A stretch of DNA of 64,000 bases from Mycolicibacterium fluoranthenivorans (GCF_011758805.1 NZ_JAANOW010000001.1:1116001-1180000); one strand, 5' to 3'; numbered from the stretch's first letter, positions 9,087 to 17,974 are shown. Numbers and translations: made by a program. Notes: a model not told the origin generated them from the sequence alone.

Positions 9087-9118
9087 CCGGTCCAGCAACG
9101 TGTGGACCAGCCGCCGGG

Positions 9119-9919
9119 CTACTCCGCGGCGCGGGTCGCGGGGTGTACCGCGATGAGCCCGAGCATGCCCCGCCGCTTGCACATGGCGGCGAGTTCCGCG
9201 TACGCCTTCTCGCCCAGCAGCTCCGTGAGCTCGGGGGCGTAGGACTGCCACACCGGTCGTGCCCCGACATGTGCCGCGGGATCGCCGGTGCAGTACCAGT
9301 GCAGGTCGGCGCCGCCTTCGCCCCAGCCGCGCCGGTCGTATTCGGTGATCGTGGTCTTGAGGATGTCGGTGCCGTCCGGTCGGGTCACCCATTCCTGGGT
9401 GCGCCGGATCGGCAGCTGCCAGCAGACCTCCGGCTTCATCGTCAGCGGTTCCACGCCCAGCTTCAGTGCCTTGCTGTGCAAGGCGCAACCGATACCACCG
9501 GCAAAGCCGGGACGATTCAGGAAGATGCAGGCGCCCTTGTACTTGCGGGTGCGCAGATTGGGTTTGCCGTCGTACTCGTCCATTTCCAGGTAGCCCTTAC
9601 GGCCCAGGCCTTTGTCCCGGAACTGCCAGTCGTCGTCGGTGAGGGTCTTCACCGCATCGTCGAGACCGGCCCGGTCGTCGTCATCGGACAGGAACGCCCC
9701 GTGCGAGCAGCAACCGTCGTCGGGCCGGCCGGCCACGGTGCCCTGGCACGCCGGTGTACCGAAGACGCACGTCCATCGCGACAGCAGCCATGTCAGGTCC
9801 GCGGCGATGACGTGTTGGGGATTGTCGGGGTCGAAGAACTCCACCCATTCGCGGGCAAAGTCGAGTTCGACTTCATTCCCAAGGCTGCCTCCCAAACCGC
9901 CGACGTGCGATGTGCTCAC
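9119..9919 (-). CDS. Conserved cysteine-rich protein (Rv0495c-like)
   Basis: A 266-residue protein of unknown function, strongly conserved in mycobacteria. Cysteines and histidines recur in conserved blocks: [48 protein letters not shown] and [11 protein letters not shown], which suggests a metal or Fe-S site. GTG 9919 is chosen because an upstream start would run into the divergent ppx gene; the frame is open to 9985. It is divergent from ppx with only about 34 bp between starts. Confidence 0.85.
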   Translation of the reverse strand: MSTSHVGGLGGSLGNEVELDFAREWVEFFDPDNPQHVIAADLTWLLSRWTCVFGTPACQGTVAGRPDDGCCSHGAFLSDDDDRAGLDDAVKTLTDDDWQFRDKGLGRKGYLEMDEYDGKPNLRTRKYKGACIFLNRPGFAGGIGCALHSKALKLGVEPLTMKPEVCWQLPIRRTQEWVTRPDGTDILKTTITEYDRRGWGEGGADLHWYCTGDPAAHVGARPVWQSYAPELTELLGEKAYAELAAMCKRRGMLGLIAVHPATRAAE

Positions 9920-9953
9920 GGAAGTAAACGGTAAACCCACTAACGTGGTGCGC

Positions 9954-10964
9954 GTGCGATTGGGCGTGCTGGACGTAGGCAGCAATACGGTTCACCTGTT
10001 GGTGGTGGATGCGCGCCGTGGCGGGCACCCCACGCCGATGAGTTCCACCAAGGCGGCGCTGCGGCTGGCCGAGTCGATCGACTCGTCGGGCAAGCTGACC
10101 CGCAAGGGCGCGGACAAGCTGGTGGACACCGTCACCGAGTTCGCGAGCATCGCCACCAGCTCCGGCTGCGCCGAGCTGATGGCCTTCGCCACCTCGGCGG
10201 TTCGGGATGCCACCAACTCCGAGGACGTGCTGGCCCGGGTGCAGACCGAAGCCGGGGTGTCGCTGCGGGTGCTCAGCGGCGTCGACGAATCCCGGCTGAC
10301 CTTCCTGGCGGTGCGCCGCTGGTACGGCTGGAGCGCGGGCCGGATCATCAACATCGATATCGGCGGGGGCTCACTGGAGCTGTCCACCGGCGTGGACGAG
10401 GAGCCCGAGGTGGCGCTGTCCCTTCCGCTGGGCGCCGGACGGCTGACCCGGGAGTGGCTGGCCGACGATCCACCGGGCCGGCGCAAGGTTGCGGCGCTGC
10501 GCGACTGGCTGGCCACCGAGATGTCGGAGGCCGGGTCGACGATCCAGGCGGCGGGCAGCCCGGACCTGGCCGTCGCCACGTCGAAGACCTTCCGTTCGCT
10601 GGCGCGACTGACCGGCGCGGCGCCGTCGGCGGCGGGGCCGCGGGCCAAACGCACGTTGACCGCGGCGGGATTGCGGCAGCTCATAGCGTTCATCTCTAGG
10701 ATGACTACGGCCGACCGAGCCGAGCTGGAGGGGGTGAGTGCCGAACGGGCGCCACAGATCGTGGCCGGCGCGCTGGTAGCTGAGGCGAGTATGCGCGCGC
10801 TGGGTATCGAGACGGTGGAGATCTGTCCCTGGGCGTTGCGAGAAGGGTTGATTCTGCGGAAACTCGACAGTGAGGCCGACGGCACAGCCTTGGTGGAGAC
10901 CGCATTGTCACCAGCGTCAGGATCGGTATCCCGCGCTTCCCGGCCCAAAGGCAACACACGATGA
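9954..10964 (+). CDS. ppx1: Exopolyphosphatase / pppGpp-phosphohydrolase family (Rv0496-like)
   Basis: Ppx/GppA family member of 336 residues that hydrolyses short-chain polyphosphate. The actin-like fold is seen in [13 protein letters not shown] (phosphate 1 loop), [12 protein letters not shown], the [11 protein letters not shown] loop 2 and [12 protein letters not shown]. It lies close to senX3-regX3, another phosphate-linked locus. GTG 9954 gives [12 protein letters not shown] as in homologues; GTG 9945 is possible. The stop overlaps the next gene's ATG as ATGA. Confidence 0.93.
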   Translation: MRLGVLDVGSNTVHLLVVDARRGGHPTPMSSTKAALRLAESIDSSGKLTRKGADKLVDTVTEFASIATSSGCAELMAFATSAVRDATNSEDVLARVQTEAGVSLRVLSGVDESRLTFLAVRRWYGWSAGRIINIDIGGGSLELSTGVDEEPEVALSLPLGAGRLTREWLADDPPGRRKVAALRDWLATEMSEAGSTIQAAGSPDLAVATSKTFRSLARLTGAAPSAAGPRAKRTLTAAGLRQLIAFISRMTTADRAELEGVSAERAPQIVAGALVAEASMRALGIETVEICPWALREGLILRKLDSEADGTALVETALSPASGSVSRASRPKGNTR

Positions 10965-12034
10965 CTGAACCGAACGACACCACCAGCACCCGCCCCATCT
11001 CGGTGGCGGAGCTGCTGGCCAAGAATGGCAGCATCGGCGCTCCGTCGCCCGGCGGCCGCCGGCGGCGACGCCGCGGCAACGCCGATGCCGTCACGGTTGC
11101 CGAACTCACCGGTGAGATCCCGATCGTCAACTTCCGCACCGACGAGCACCAGGCGATCGACGCCGAGCAGGAGGCGATCGACGCGGATGTCGCCGCCGAG
11201 GCGCAGTCCGCGCTCGAACCCCAGGTCACCGAGGCCACAACCGAGGGCGCAACCGAGGCGGCCGAAACGTCCGAGACGGCAGAGACGTCCGAGGAGGCCC
11301 CCGAAGACGCCAAGGTCGCAGAAGAGCCCGCCGAGCCGCACGAGGAAACTCCGGAAAAGGCGGCCGAAGCCGACTACGAGGCGCACGTGCAGCAGCGGGC
11401 CGCCGAGTTCGAGCCGCTGGTGTTCGATCCTCGAGCCCATCGGACCCACCACGGCCTGCGGCGATCCGCGGCGCTGCCCGCGGGCGGGGCCGAGGAGATG
11501 AGCCCGGATCCGCTGATCGACGACGAGGATGTCGCCGTCGAGTCCCGCGCCGACACCGACGCCACGGCCGCACTGCCGTCCTACCTGCGCTCGTCGGCGG
11601 ACACGCTCTTCGGCGGGGACACCGTCGCCGACGATGTGGCGCGCCGGCCGCGGACTCCGGGGCCGGAGAGCATCGACCTGGACGGGTCCGACGGAGCCGC
11701 GACGCTGGCGGATACGGCGGTCGTCACCGGCGACCTCGACGAGGATCTGGACGAGGAACCGGCCAAGACCCGATCGCCGTTCCTGACCGGGGTGTGGATC
11801 GTCGCGCAGAGCATCTTCGCCGTCGCGTTCGGCGCCGGTTTGTTCGTGGCCTTCGACCAGCTGTGGAAGTGGAACAACATCGTCGCCCTGGTGCTGTCGG
11901 TTCTGGTCATCCTCGGCCTGGTGGTCGGTGTGCGCGTGGTGCGCAGGACCGAGGACATCGCCAGCACGCTGATCGCGGTGGCGGTCGGGGCATTGGTGAC
12001 GCTCGGACCGCTGGCCCTGCTGCAGTCCACCTGA
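10961..12034 (+). CDS. Acidic-linker membrane protein (Rv0497-like)
   Basis: A 357-residue protein of unknown function. The N-terminus has a conserved ISVAELLAKNG segment and an RRRRRR cluster, followed by a long Glu/Ala-rich, low-complexity stretch (about 60-150) and a C-terminal membrane region with about three helices (about 265-355, TGVWIVAQSIFAVAFGAGL and later segments). The basic-then-acidic cytosolic part suggests a scaffold or partner-binding role. The ATG overlaps the ppx stop. Confidence 0.85.
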   Translation: MTEPNDTTSTRPISVAELLAKNGSIGAPSPGGRRRRRRGNADAVTVAELTGEIPIVNFRTDEHQAIDAEQEAIDADVAAEAQSALEPQVTEATTEGATEAAETSETAETSEEAPEDAKVAEEPAEPHEETPEKAAEADYEAHVQQRAAEFEPLVFDPRAHRTHHGLRRSAALPAGGAEEMSPDPLIDDEDVAVESRADTDATAALPSYLRSSADTLFGGDTVADDVARRPRTPGPESIDLDGSDGAATLADTAVVTGDLDEDLDEEPAKTRSPFLTGVWIVAQSIFAVAFGAGLFVAFDQLWKWNNIVALVLSVLVILGLVVGVRVVRRTEDIASTLIAVAVGALVTLGPLALLQST

Positions 12035-12053
12035 CCGGATTCCAGAAGACACA

Positions 12054-12911
12054 GTGCGCCCTGCCATCAAGGTCGGTCTTTCGACTGCCTCGGTGTACCC
12101 GTTGCGGACCGAGGCGGCCTTCGACTACGCCGCACGCCTGGGTTACGACGGCGTCGAGCTGATGGTGTGGGCCGAGCCGGTCAGCCAAGATATCGACGCC
12201 GTCGCTGCGCTGTCGAAGCGATACGGCATCCCGGTGCTGTCCGTGCACGCCCCCTGCCTGTTGATCTCGCAGCGCGTGTGGGGGGCCAACCCGATCTCCA
12301 AACTGGAACGCAGCGTGCGGTCCGCCGAGCAGCTGGGCGCCCAGACCGTGGTGGTGCATCCGCCCTTCCGTTGGCAGCGCCGGTACGCCGAAGGCTTCTC
12401 CGAGCAGGTCGCGGAGCTGGAGAGCAGCAGCGATGTGCTGGTCGCCGTGGAGAACATGTTCCCGTTCCGCGCCGACCGGTTCTGGGGCACCGGGGCGCCG
12501 TCGATCGAGCGGATGCGCAAACGCGGCGGCCACCCCGGACCCGGCATCTCGGCCTTCGCGCCGTCCTACGACCCCCTCGACGGGGGCCATGCGCACTACA
12601 CGCTCGACCTGTCGCACAGCGCCACCGCGGGCACCGACGCCCTGGAGATGGCACAGCGGATGGGCATCGGCAGTCTGGGGGGCCTGGCGCATCTGCACCT
12701 GTGCGACGGCAGCGGTGCCTCGACCGACGAGCACCTGGTGCCGGGGCGCGGAACCCAGCCGGCGGCGGAGATCTGCCGGATGCTGGCCGCCAGCGATTTC
12801 ACCGGGCACGTCATCCTTGAGGTCACGACCTCGCAGGCCCGCACCGCCGCCGACCGTGAGGCGCTGCTGGTCGAATCGTTGACCTTCGCCAGGGAGCACC
12901 TGCTGCGGTGA
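12054..12911 (+). CDS. Sugar-phosphate isomerase/epimerase-like TIM-barrel protein (Rv0498-like)
   Basis: A 285-residue AP-endonuclease-2 / xylose-isomerase-like TIM barrel. Metal-site motifs are seen in order: GYDGVELMVW, SVHAPCLL, VVHPPFRWQ, VAVENMF, YTLDLSHS, LAHLHLCDGS and VILEVTTS, so the divalent metal site is probably intact. The substrate is unknown. GTG 12054 is 19 bp after the previous stop. Its TGA lies in the first copy of an 11-bp duplication that also makes the next start. Confidence 0.88.
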   Translation: MRPAIKVGLSTASVYPLRTEAAFDYAARLGYDGVELMVWAEPVSQDIDAVAALSKRYGIPVLSVHAPCLLISQRVWGANPISKLERSVRSAEQLGAQTVVVHPPFRWQRRYAEGFSEQVAELESSSDVLVAVENMFPFRADRFWGTGAPSIERMRKRGGHPGPGISAFAPSYDPLDGGHAHYTLDLSHSATAGTDALEMAQRMGIGSLGGLAHLHLCDGSGASTDEHLVPGRGTQPAAEICRMLAASDFTGHVILEVTTSQARTAADREALLVESLTFAREHLLR

Positions 12912-12929
12912 CGGTGTTGTGACGGTGTT
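12908..12929 (+). repeat. 11-bp tandem duplication at a gene junction
   Basis: GTGACGGTGTT occurs at 12908-12918 and 12919-12929. The first copy overlaps the upstream stop (GTGA) and would open MTVL then TGA; that TGA overlaps the second GTG, again as GTGA. The original 4-bp overlap start seems to have been duplicated while stop/start coupling was kept. Confidence 0.7.
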
Positions 12930-13764
12930 GTTCAGTGAGGCGATGTCGCTGACATCGGCCGGTGCCGGCGTCTACCACGGCGTGCTCGACGAGAACTGGA
13001 CCATCGGGCCCAAGGTGCACGGTGGGGCCATGCTGGCGCTGTGCGCCAACGCGGCGCGGACGGAGTTCGGCCTGGCCGGTGGGGGAGAGCGCAGCGACCG
13101 GGGGATCGATACCGGCGTGGAACCGATTGCGGTATCGGGAAATTTTCTCTGGGCCCCGGATCCGGGCCCGCTGCAGGTGCACACCCTGGTGCGCAAGCGG
13201 GGGCGCCGGATCAGCCTGGTCGATGTGGAGCTGAAACAGGGGGAGCGGGTGGCCGTGCGGGCGGCGATCACCCTCGGTGTGCCCGAACGCGCTGTGCCAC
13301 CGCTGCTTTCGGTGAACCCGGTGGTGCCGCTGATGACACCGGAGCCGCCGCCCGGGCTCGAGCCGATCGGGCCGGGTCATCCGATGGCCGATATCGTGCA
13401 TCTCGCCCGTGGCTGCGACATCCGTCCGTCGCTGACCACCATGGCGCCGCGGGCCGACGGTGGACCGCCGGTGATCGAGTACTGGGTGCGGCCCCGGGGT
13501 GCGGCGCCGGACGTGCTGTTCGCGCTCCTGTGCGGCGATGTGTCGGCCCCGGTCACCTACGGGGTCAACCGGTTCGGTTGGGCGCCCACGGTGCAGCTGA
13601 CGGCCTTTGTGCGGGCACTGCCGGCCGACGGCTGGCTGCGGGTGCTGTGCACCACCACTCAGATCGGCCAGGAGTGGTTCGACGAGGACCACATCGTGGT
13701 CGACTGCGAGGGCCGCATCGTGGTGCAGGCGCGGCAACTCGCGTTGGTGCCCAGCCAGTCCTGA
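12919..13764 (+). CDS. Thioesterase-fold protein (Rv0499-like)
   Basis: A 281-residue protein with tandem hot-dog segments of the acyl-CoA thioesterase II type: GPKVHGGAMLALCANAARTEF in the first half and PVTYGVNRFGWAPTVQLT with DEDHIVVDCEGRIV in the second. A fatty-acyl or other CoA ester is the likely substrate; the acyl chain is unknown. The stretch GGGERSDRG (about 54-62) is encoded by a copy of the dispersed GAGCGCAGCGACCGGGG repeat. The start GTG 12919 lies in an 11-bp tandem duplication. Confidence 0.8.
   Translation: MTVLFSEAMSLTSAGAGVYHGVLDENWTIGPKVHGGAMLALCANAARTEFGLAGGGERSDRGIDTGVEPIAVSGNFLWAPDPGPLQVHTLVRKRGRRISLVDVELKQGERVAVRAAITLGVPERAVPPLLSVNPVVPLMTPEPPPGLEPIGPGHPMADIVHLARGCDIRPSLTTMAPRADGGPPVIEYWVRPRGAAPDVLFALLCGDVSAPVTYGVNRFGWAPTVQLTAFVRALPADGWLRVLCTTTQIGQEWFDEDHIVVDCEGRIVVQARQLALVPSQS
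13085..13103 (+). repeat. Dispersed short GC repeat, copy in thioesterase-like gene
   Basis: GAGAGCGCAGCGACCGGGG, in frame, encoding ERSDRG. Confidence 0.45.
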
Positions 13765-13791
13765 CCGCGGCGCCGTGCAATGCTTTGACCC

Positions 13792-14643
13792 GTGCCAAGG
13801 ATTGCAATCATCGGCGGGGGCAGCATCGGCGAAGCGCTGCTCTCGGGTCTGCTACGAGCCGGCCGCCAGGTCAAGGATCTGGTCGTCGCGGAGAAGTTCC
13901 CGGAACGGGCCAAATATCTGGCCGACACCTATTCAGTGCTGGTCACCTCGGTGGCGGACGCCGCCGAGAACGCCACCTACGTGATCGTCGCGGTCAAACC
14001 CGCCGACGTGGACGCGGCCATCGGCGAGATCGCCGGGGCGGTCGCCAAGGCCGATGACAACAGCGAGGACCAGGTCGTCGTGAGTGTCGCGGCGGGTGTC
14101 AGCACCTCGTTCTACGAGTCCAAACTGCCGGCGGGTGCGCCGGTGATCAGGGTGATGCCCAACGCGCCGATGGTGGTCGGTGGCGGGGTGAGCGCGCTCT
14201 CGCGCGGCCGGTTCGCCACCGACGAGCACCTCAAGGAGGTGTCGGCGATCTTCCACACCGTGGGTGGGGTGCTGACGGTGCCGGAGGTCCAGCTCGACGC
14301 CGTCACCGCGGTATCGGGATCCGGTCCGGCGTATTTCTTCCTGATGGTCGAGGCCCTCGTCGACGCGGCAGTCGCGGCGGGTCTGTCGCGCGGGGTCGCC
14401 ACCGATCTGGTGTCACAGACGATGGCGGGCTCGGCAGCGATGCTGCTGGACCGTCTGGACAGCGCACCAGATACCGCATTGGACACCACCGCGGCCCAGT
14501 TGCGGGCTATCGTGACCTCACCGGGTGGTACCACCGCAGCTGGGCTGCGCGAACTCGAACGCGGAGGCCTGCGGGCCGCGGTGGCCGACGCGGTCGCAGC
14601 TGCGAAAACACGCTCTGAGCAGCTAGGAATTACATCAGAGTAA
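13792..14643 (+). CDS. proC: Pyrroline-5-carboxylate reductase
   Basis: Last step of proline synthesis, NAD(P)H-dependent reduction of P5C. The 283-residue protein has the Rossmann motif IGGGSIGEALL, the VAVKPADVD segment, RVMPNAPMVVGGG, the active-site loop AVSGSGPAYFF and the C-terminal TSPGGTTAAGLRELE dimer motif. GTG 13792 is 27 bp after the previous stop. All expected motifs and the full length are present. Confidence 0.97.
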   Translation: MPRIAIIGGGSIGEALLSGLLRAGRQVKDLVVAEKFPERAKYLADTYSVLVTSVADAAENATYVIVAVKPADVDAAIGEIAGAVAKADDNSEDQVVVSVAAGVSTSFYESKLPAGAPVIRVMPNAPMVVGGGVSALSRGRFATDEHLKEVSAIFHTVGGVLTVPEVQLDAVTAVSGSGPAYFFLMVEALVDAAVAAGLSRGVATDLVSQTMAGSAAMLLDRLDSAPDTALDTTAAQLRAIVTSPGGTTAAGLRELERGGLRAAVADAVAAAKTRSEQLGITSE

Positions 14644-14700
14644 TTCAAGAATTTCGGACGGATTACCCCACACCCGTCGCAATAACCCCAATGGCCACGC

Positions 14701-14706
14701 TATTCT
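14701..14706 (+). promoter_or_regulatory. Candidate -10 box TATTCT
   Basis: TATTCT lies 9 nt before the ATG of a 17-codon ORF, so transcription would start at or 1-2 nt before that ATG. It would serve the BldC-like regulator downstream. Sequence prediction only. Confidence 0.4.
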
Positions 14707-14715
14707 CCTCGTTGT

Positions 14716-14769
14716 ATGCACGCGTTCGTGCCAACGGTGGGGAAGCCGCTGGAACTGGCCGTGCCTTAA
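14716..14769 (+). CDS. 17-residue leader ORF upstream of the BldC-like gene
   Basis: MHAFVPTVGKPLELAVP runs from ATG 14716 to TAA 14767-14769. The stop overlaps the Shine-Dalgarno AAGGA (14768-14772) of the downstream regulator, so ribosomes ending here could help start there. Position next to a TATTCT box suggests leaderless translation. Not verified. Confidence 0.4.
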   Translation: MHAFVPTVGKPLELAVP

Positions 14770-14782
14770 GGATTGGGTAGCG

Positions 14783-15013
14783 ATGACGTCAATGAACGGG
14801 CCATCGGCGCGGGATTCGGCTGGCGATGGCCAGCCTAAAGCTCAATTTTTGACCGTTGCCGAGGTGGCCAGCCTGATGCGGGTCAGCAAGATGACGGTCT
14901 ACCGACTGGTGCACAACGGCGAGTTGCCGGCGGTGCGGGTCGGACGGTCGTTCCGCGTGCACGCAAAGGCGGTTCACGACCTTCTGGAGACGTCGTACTT
15001 CAGCGCAGGCTGA
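14783..15013 (+). CDS. BldC-like / excisionase-family DNA-binding protein (Rv0500A-like)
   Basis: A 76-residue MerR-type winged helix-turn-helix protein: FLTVAEVASLMRVSKMTVYRL (helix-turn-helix, about 25-45) then NGELPAVRVGRSFRVH (wing). Despite the excisionase family name, small proteins of this type in actinobacteria (BldC) are developmental or global regulators that bind direct repeats cooperatively. No integrase or attachment site is nearby. SD AAGGA precedes ATG 14783 by 10 nt. Confidence 0.9.
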   Translation: MTSMNGPSARDSAGDGQPKAQFLTVAEVASLMRVSKMTVYRLVHNGELPAVRVGRSFRVHAKAVHDLLETSYFSAG

Positions 15014-15062
15014 GGTCTCCCTGCCCATGGGGCGGGATGCGTTTTCATCATCACGGGCCTGC

Positions 15063-15080
15063 CCGGGTAAAGTAACCCGG
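15063..15080 (+). terminator. Short hairpin before the bS22 gene
   Basis: CCGGGT (15063-15068) and ACCCGG (15075-15080) form a 6-bp stem with a 6-nt loop between the BldC-like and bS22 genes. No U-tract follows, so it may be a leader structure and not a terminator. Confidence 0.3.
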
Positions 15081-15110
15081 TCAGTCCTTCATTCGTAGGT
15101 AGCGGAGTTC

Positions 15111-15212
15111 ATGGGTTCAGTCATCAAGAAGCGGCGTAAGCGCATGTCGAAGAAGAAGCACCGCAAGCTGCTTCGCCGTACACGGGTTCAGCGCAGAAAA
15201 CTCGGTAAGTAG
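15111..15212 (+). CDS. Small ribosomal subunit protein bS22 (AURKAIP1/COX24 domain)
   Basis: A 33-residue, highly basic protein beginning [18 protein letters not shown] and ending RKLGK. This is the short actinobacterial protein found in the mycobacterial 30S subunit structure and named bS22, related to the mitochondrial COX24/AURKAIP1 C-terminal domain. It should bind 16S rRNA near the decoding region. Its length and sequence match the family in full. Confidence 0.92.
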
Positions 15213-15241
15213 CCTTCCAGTTTCTCGGTAGGCTCGCCTGA

Positions 15242-16333
15242 ATGGATAGCCAGGGATCCGGTGATCACCGGGACGCCACCGCTGACCGCTCAGACCACCC
15301 CAAGGTGGTCCTGGTCACGGGTGCGTGCCGGTTTCTCGGTGGCTACCTGACGGCGCGCCTGGCCCAGAACCCGGCGATCGACCACGTCATCGCGGTCGAC
15401 GCGATCGCTCCCAGCAAGGATTTGTTGCGCCGGATGGGGCGCGCGGAGTTCGTCCGCGCCGACATCCGGAACCCGTTCATCGCCAAGGTCATCCGAAACG
15501 GCAATGTGGACACCGTCGTGCATGCCGCGGCGGCGTCCTATGCACCGCGGGCCGGCGGTCGGGCCACTCTCAAAGAGCTCAACGTGATGGGCGCGATCCA
15601 GCTGTTCGCGGCCTGTCAGAAGGCTCCGACCGTGCGGCGGGTGGTGCTCAAGTCCACCTCTGAGGTGTACGGGGCGAGTGCGCGGGATCCGGTGCTGTTC
15701 ACCGAGGACGGCAGCGCGCGGCGTCCCCTCGGGGAGGGGTTCGCCCGGGACAGCATCGATATCGAGGGGTACGCGCGTGGCCTGGCCAGGCGTCGGCCCG
15801 ATATCGCGCTGACGATCCTGCGGCTGGCCAACATGATCGGCCCGGCGATGGACACCGCGCTCTCGCGGTATCTCGCCGGTCCGGTGGTGCCCTCGGTGCT
15901 CGGTCATGACGCACGACTGCAGCTCCTGCACGAGCAGGATGCCCTCGGTGTGCTGGAGCGCGCCACCATGGCGGGCCGGGCGGGCACCTTCAACGTGGGC
16001 GGTTCGGGCATCATCATGATGAGCCAGGCGATCCGCCGGTCGGGGCGGGTGGCGCTGCCGGTCCCGCGTTCGGCGCTTCAAGTCGTCGATTCACTGAGGC
16101 GCGCAACCAGTTACACTGAGCTCGATCGCGAGCAGTTGAACTACTTGAGCTATGGCCGGGTCATGGACACCGCGCGGATGCGCAACGACCTAGGTTACAG
16201 CCCCAAGTGGACCACTGTGGAGGCATTCGACGACTACGTGCGTGGCCGTGGATTGACGCCGATCATCGACCCGAAATGGGTACGCTCAATGGAGAGCCGA
16301 GCCACTGCAGTCGCGCAGCGATGGGGGCGTTAG
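15242..16333 (+). CDS. galE2: NAD-dependent epimerase/dehydratase-like protein (GalE2, Rv0501-like)
   Basis: A 363-residue extended SDR. The nucleotide motif is TGACRFLGGYL, followed by ADIRNPF, VVHAAAASYAP and KSTSEVYGAS (catalytic Ser/Thr region). The usual catalytic YxxxK is not seen: the aligned place reads GYARGLARRRP, with Leu where Lys is expected. The family name implies UDP-glucose 4-epimerase, but the missing lysine makes normal epimerase chemistry doubtful; a structural or altered role is possible. The gene lies directly after bS22 and before a PlsC-like acyltransferase. Confidence 0.82.
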   Translation: MDSQGSGDHRDATADRSDHPKVVLVTGACRFLGGYLTARLAQNPAIDHVIAVDAIAPSKDLLRRMGRAEFVRADIRNPFIAKVIRNGNVDTVVHAAAASYAPRAGGRATLKELNVMGAIQLFAACQKAPTVRRVVLKSTSEVYGASARDPVLFTEDGSARRPLGEGFARDSIDIEGYARGLARRRPDIALTILRLANMIGPAMDTALSRYLAGPVVPSVLGHDARLQLLHEQDALGVLERATMAGRAGTFNVGGSGIIMMSQAIRRSGRVALPVPRSALQVVDSLRRATSYTELDREQLNYLSYGRVMDTARMRNDLGYSPKWTTVEAFDDYVRGRGLTPIIDPKWVRSMESRATAVAQRWGR

Positions 16334-16381
16334 CGGCGGTCGGGTCTGATACTCCAACTGGGGCGGGGAGAAGGTAACGAC

Positions 16382-17446
16382 GTGGCGGGTGAATCAAAAG
16401 CGAAAGTGATTCCGCTGCATTCGAATTCGGGTCGCTCTGCGGCTGCGCAGCGCCGGGCCGCCCAGCGCGCGGACAGCGCCCGCCGGCATCCGTCCCTGCT
16501 GACCGATCCCGGTACCCGCGCCTCGGCCGAACAGATCGCCGCGGTCGTGCGGGAGATCGACCAGCACCGCGGCGTCACGCCCGGCGACGAGCAGGACGCT
16601 CCCAACGAACTGTCCAAAGCCATCACCGCTGTCGCGGATTTCGTCACCAAGCGGATGACCGGCGACTACGCCGTCGACGAGTTCGGGTTCGACCCGCACC
16701 TGACCAACGCGGTCGTAATGCCTTTACTGCGAGTGTTTTTCAAGTCGTGGTTCCGTGTTGAGGTCAGCGGGATCGAAAACCTTCCGTTGGAGGGCGCCGC
16801 CCTGATCGTGGCCAACCACGCCGGCGTATTGCCGTTCGACGGTCTGATGGCCTCGGTCGCCGTCCACGACCATCACCCGCTGCGCCGCGATCTGCGTCTG
16901 CTGGCTGCCGACCTGGTGTTCGATCTACCGGTGGTCGGCCAGGCGGCACGCAAGGCCGGCCACACCGTCGCGTGCGCCTCGGACGCGCACCGGCTGCTGG
17001 CCGCCGGTGAACTGACGGCGGTGTTCCCGGAGGGTTTCAAGGGCCTCGGCAAGCCGTTCAAGGACCGCTACAAACTGCAGCGGTTCGGCCGCGGCGGATT
17101 CGTGTCGGCGGCGCTGCGCGCGCAGGCGCCGATCGTGCCGTGCTCGATCGTCGGTTCCGAGGAGATCTATCCCAAGATCGGCGATATCAAGATGCTCGCC
17201 CGGCTGTTCGGCCTGCCGTACTTCCCGGTGACGCCGTTGTTCCCGTTGGCCGGCCCGCTCGGAGTGGTGCCGCTGCCGTCGAAATGGCATATCCAGTTCG
17301 GCGAGCCCATCTCCACCGAGGGCTACGAGGAGACGGCGGCCGAGGATCCGATGGTGACGTTCGAACTCACCGACCATGTCCGCGAGACCATCCAGCACAC
17401 GCTCTACCAGCTGCTCGCCGGCCGCCGGAACACGTTCCTGGGCTGA
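16382..17446 (+). CDS. PlsC-type acyltransferase (Rv0502-like)
   Basis: A 354-residue membrane-associated lysophospholipid/diacylglycerol acyltransferase family protein. A charged, low-complexity N-terminus (about 1-90) precedes the catalytic domain with VANHAGVLPFDG (motif 1), VFPEGFKGLGKPF (motif 3) and APIVPCSIVGSEE (motif 4). Motif 1 reads H-x6-D, not the usual H-x4-D, as also in its M. tuberculosis counterpart as I recall. The acyl acceptor is unknown. GTG 16382 follows the purine-rich stretch GGAGAAGG. Confidence 0.85.
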   Translation: MAGESKAKVIPLHSNSGRSAAAQRRAAQRADSARRHPSLLTDPGTRASAEQIAAVVREIDQHRGVTPGDEQDAPNELSKAITAVADFVTKRMTGDYAVDEFGFDPHLTNAVVMPLLRVFFKSWFRVEVSGIENLPLEGAALIVANHAGVLPFDGLMASVAVHDHHPLRRDLRLLAADLVFDLPVVGQAARKAGHTVACASDAHRLLAAGELTAVFPEGFKGLGKPFKDRYKLQRFGRGGFVSAALRAQAPIVPCSIVGSEEIYPKIGDIKMLARLFGLPYFPVTPLFPLAGPLGVVPLPSKWHIQFGEPISTEGYEETAAEDPMVTFELTDHVRETIQHTLYQLLAGRRNTFLG

Positions 17447-17974
17447 TCAGCCTTTCTGACCGGCCACCATCTTGGCGATGGCGGCGTCGCGGGCGGCGGC
17501 GATCTGCGCGCTCATCTCGTTGGCCTCGTCGATCTGTGCCTCGCCGAGCATCGTGACGATGCTGGTGGCCACGGGCGCGCCGTCGTTATCGGTCACCTCG
17601 GCCCTGACCTCGCAGATCACGGTGCCGTGCGACTCGATCACCGAGTCGAGGTAGGAGTCGAACCACAGCTTGTCGCCGACCTTGATGGGACGGTGGAAGA
17701 TCAGCTTCTGGTCGCGATGCAGCACCCGTTCCAGGTTGATCGGCACGTCGAAGTTCTCGAACAACTCGAGCTGCACCCGCCGCCCGGCCACCGCCAGGAA
17801 GGTCAGTGAGGCGACGATGGTGTCGTGGCCCGCTTCGGCCGCGGCTTCCTCGGAATGGTGCGCCGGGTGGAAGTCCTGCACGGCAGTGGCGAACTCCCGG
17901 ACCTTTTCCCGGCCCACCTCGAAAAAATCGGGGGAGCGGTAGTGGGTTCCGATGATGTTCTCCGCAATGCCCAT
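17447..17974 (-). CDS. FAS1-like / HadA-type dehydratase (Rv0504c-like)
   Basis: A 175-residue hot-dog fold protein of the UPF0336 / HadA-HadC type. Visible blocks are [23 protein letters not shown] and [12 protein letters not shown] at the N-terminus, [15 protein letters not shown] in the middle. HadA and HadC subunits pair with HadB in the FAS-II (3R)-hydroxyacyl-ACP dehydratase; this stand-alone copy has no HadB next to it. ATG 17974 is 14 bp after the upstream phosphatase stop, so they form an operon. M. tuberculosis has cmaA2 beside this gene; it is absent here. Confidence 0.82.
   Translation of the reverse strand: MGIAENIIGTHYRSPDFFEVGREKVREFATAVQDFHPAHHSEEAAAEAGHDTIVASLTFLAVAGRRVQLELFENFDVPINLERVLHRDQKLIFHRPIKVGDKLWFDSYLDSVIESHGTVICEVRAEVTDNDGAPVATSIVTMLGEAQIDEANEMSAQIAAARDAAIAKMVAGQKG

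Noticed and set aside
9992..12070. 692-codon minus-strand open frame across ppx and the Rv0497-like gene
   Set aside because: Arg/Gly/His-rich translation with no family motif; it mirrors two clear plus-strand genes and is the usual GC-rich antisense shadow.
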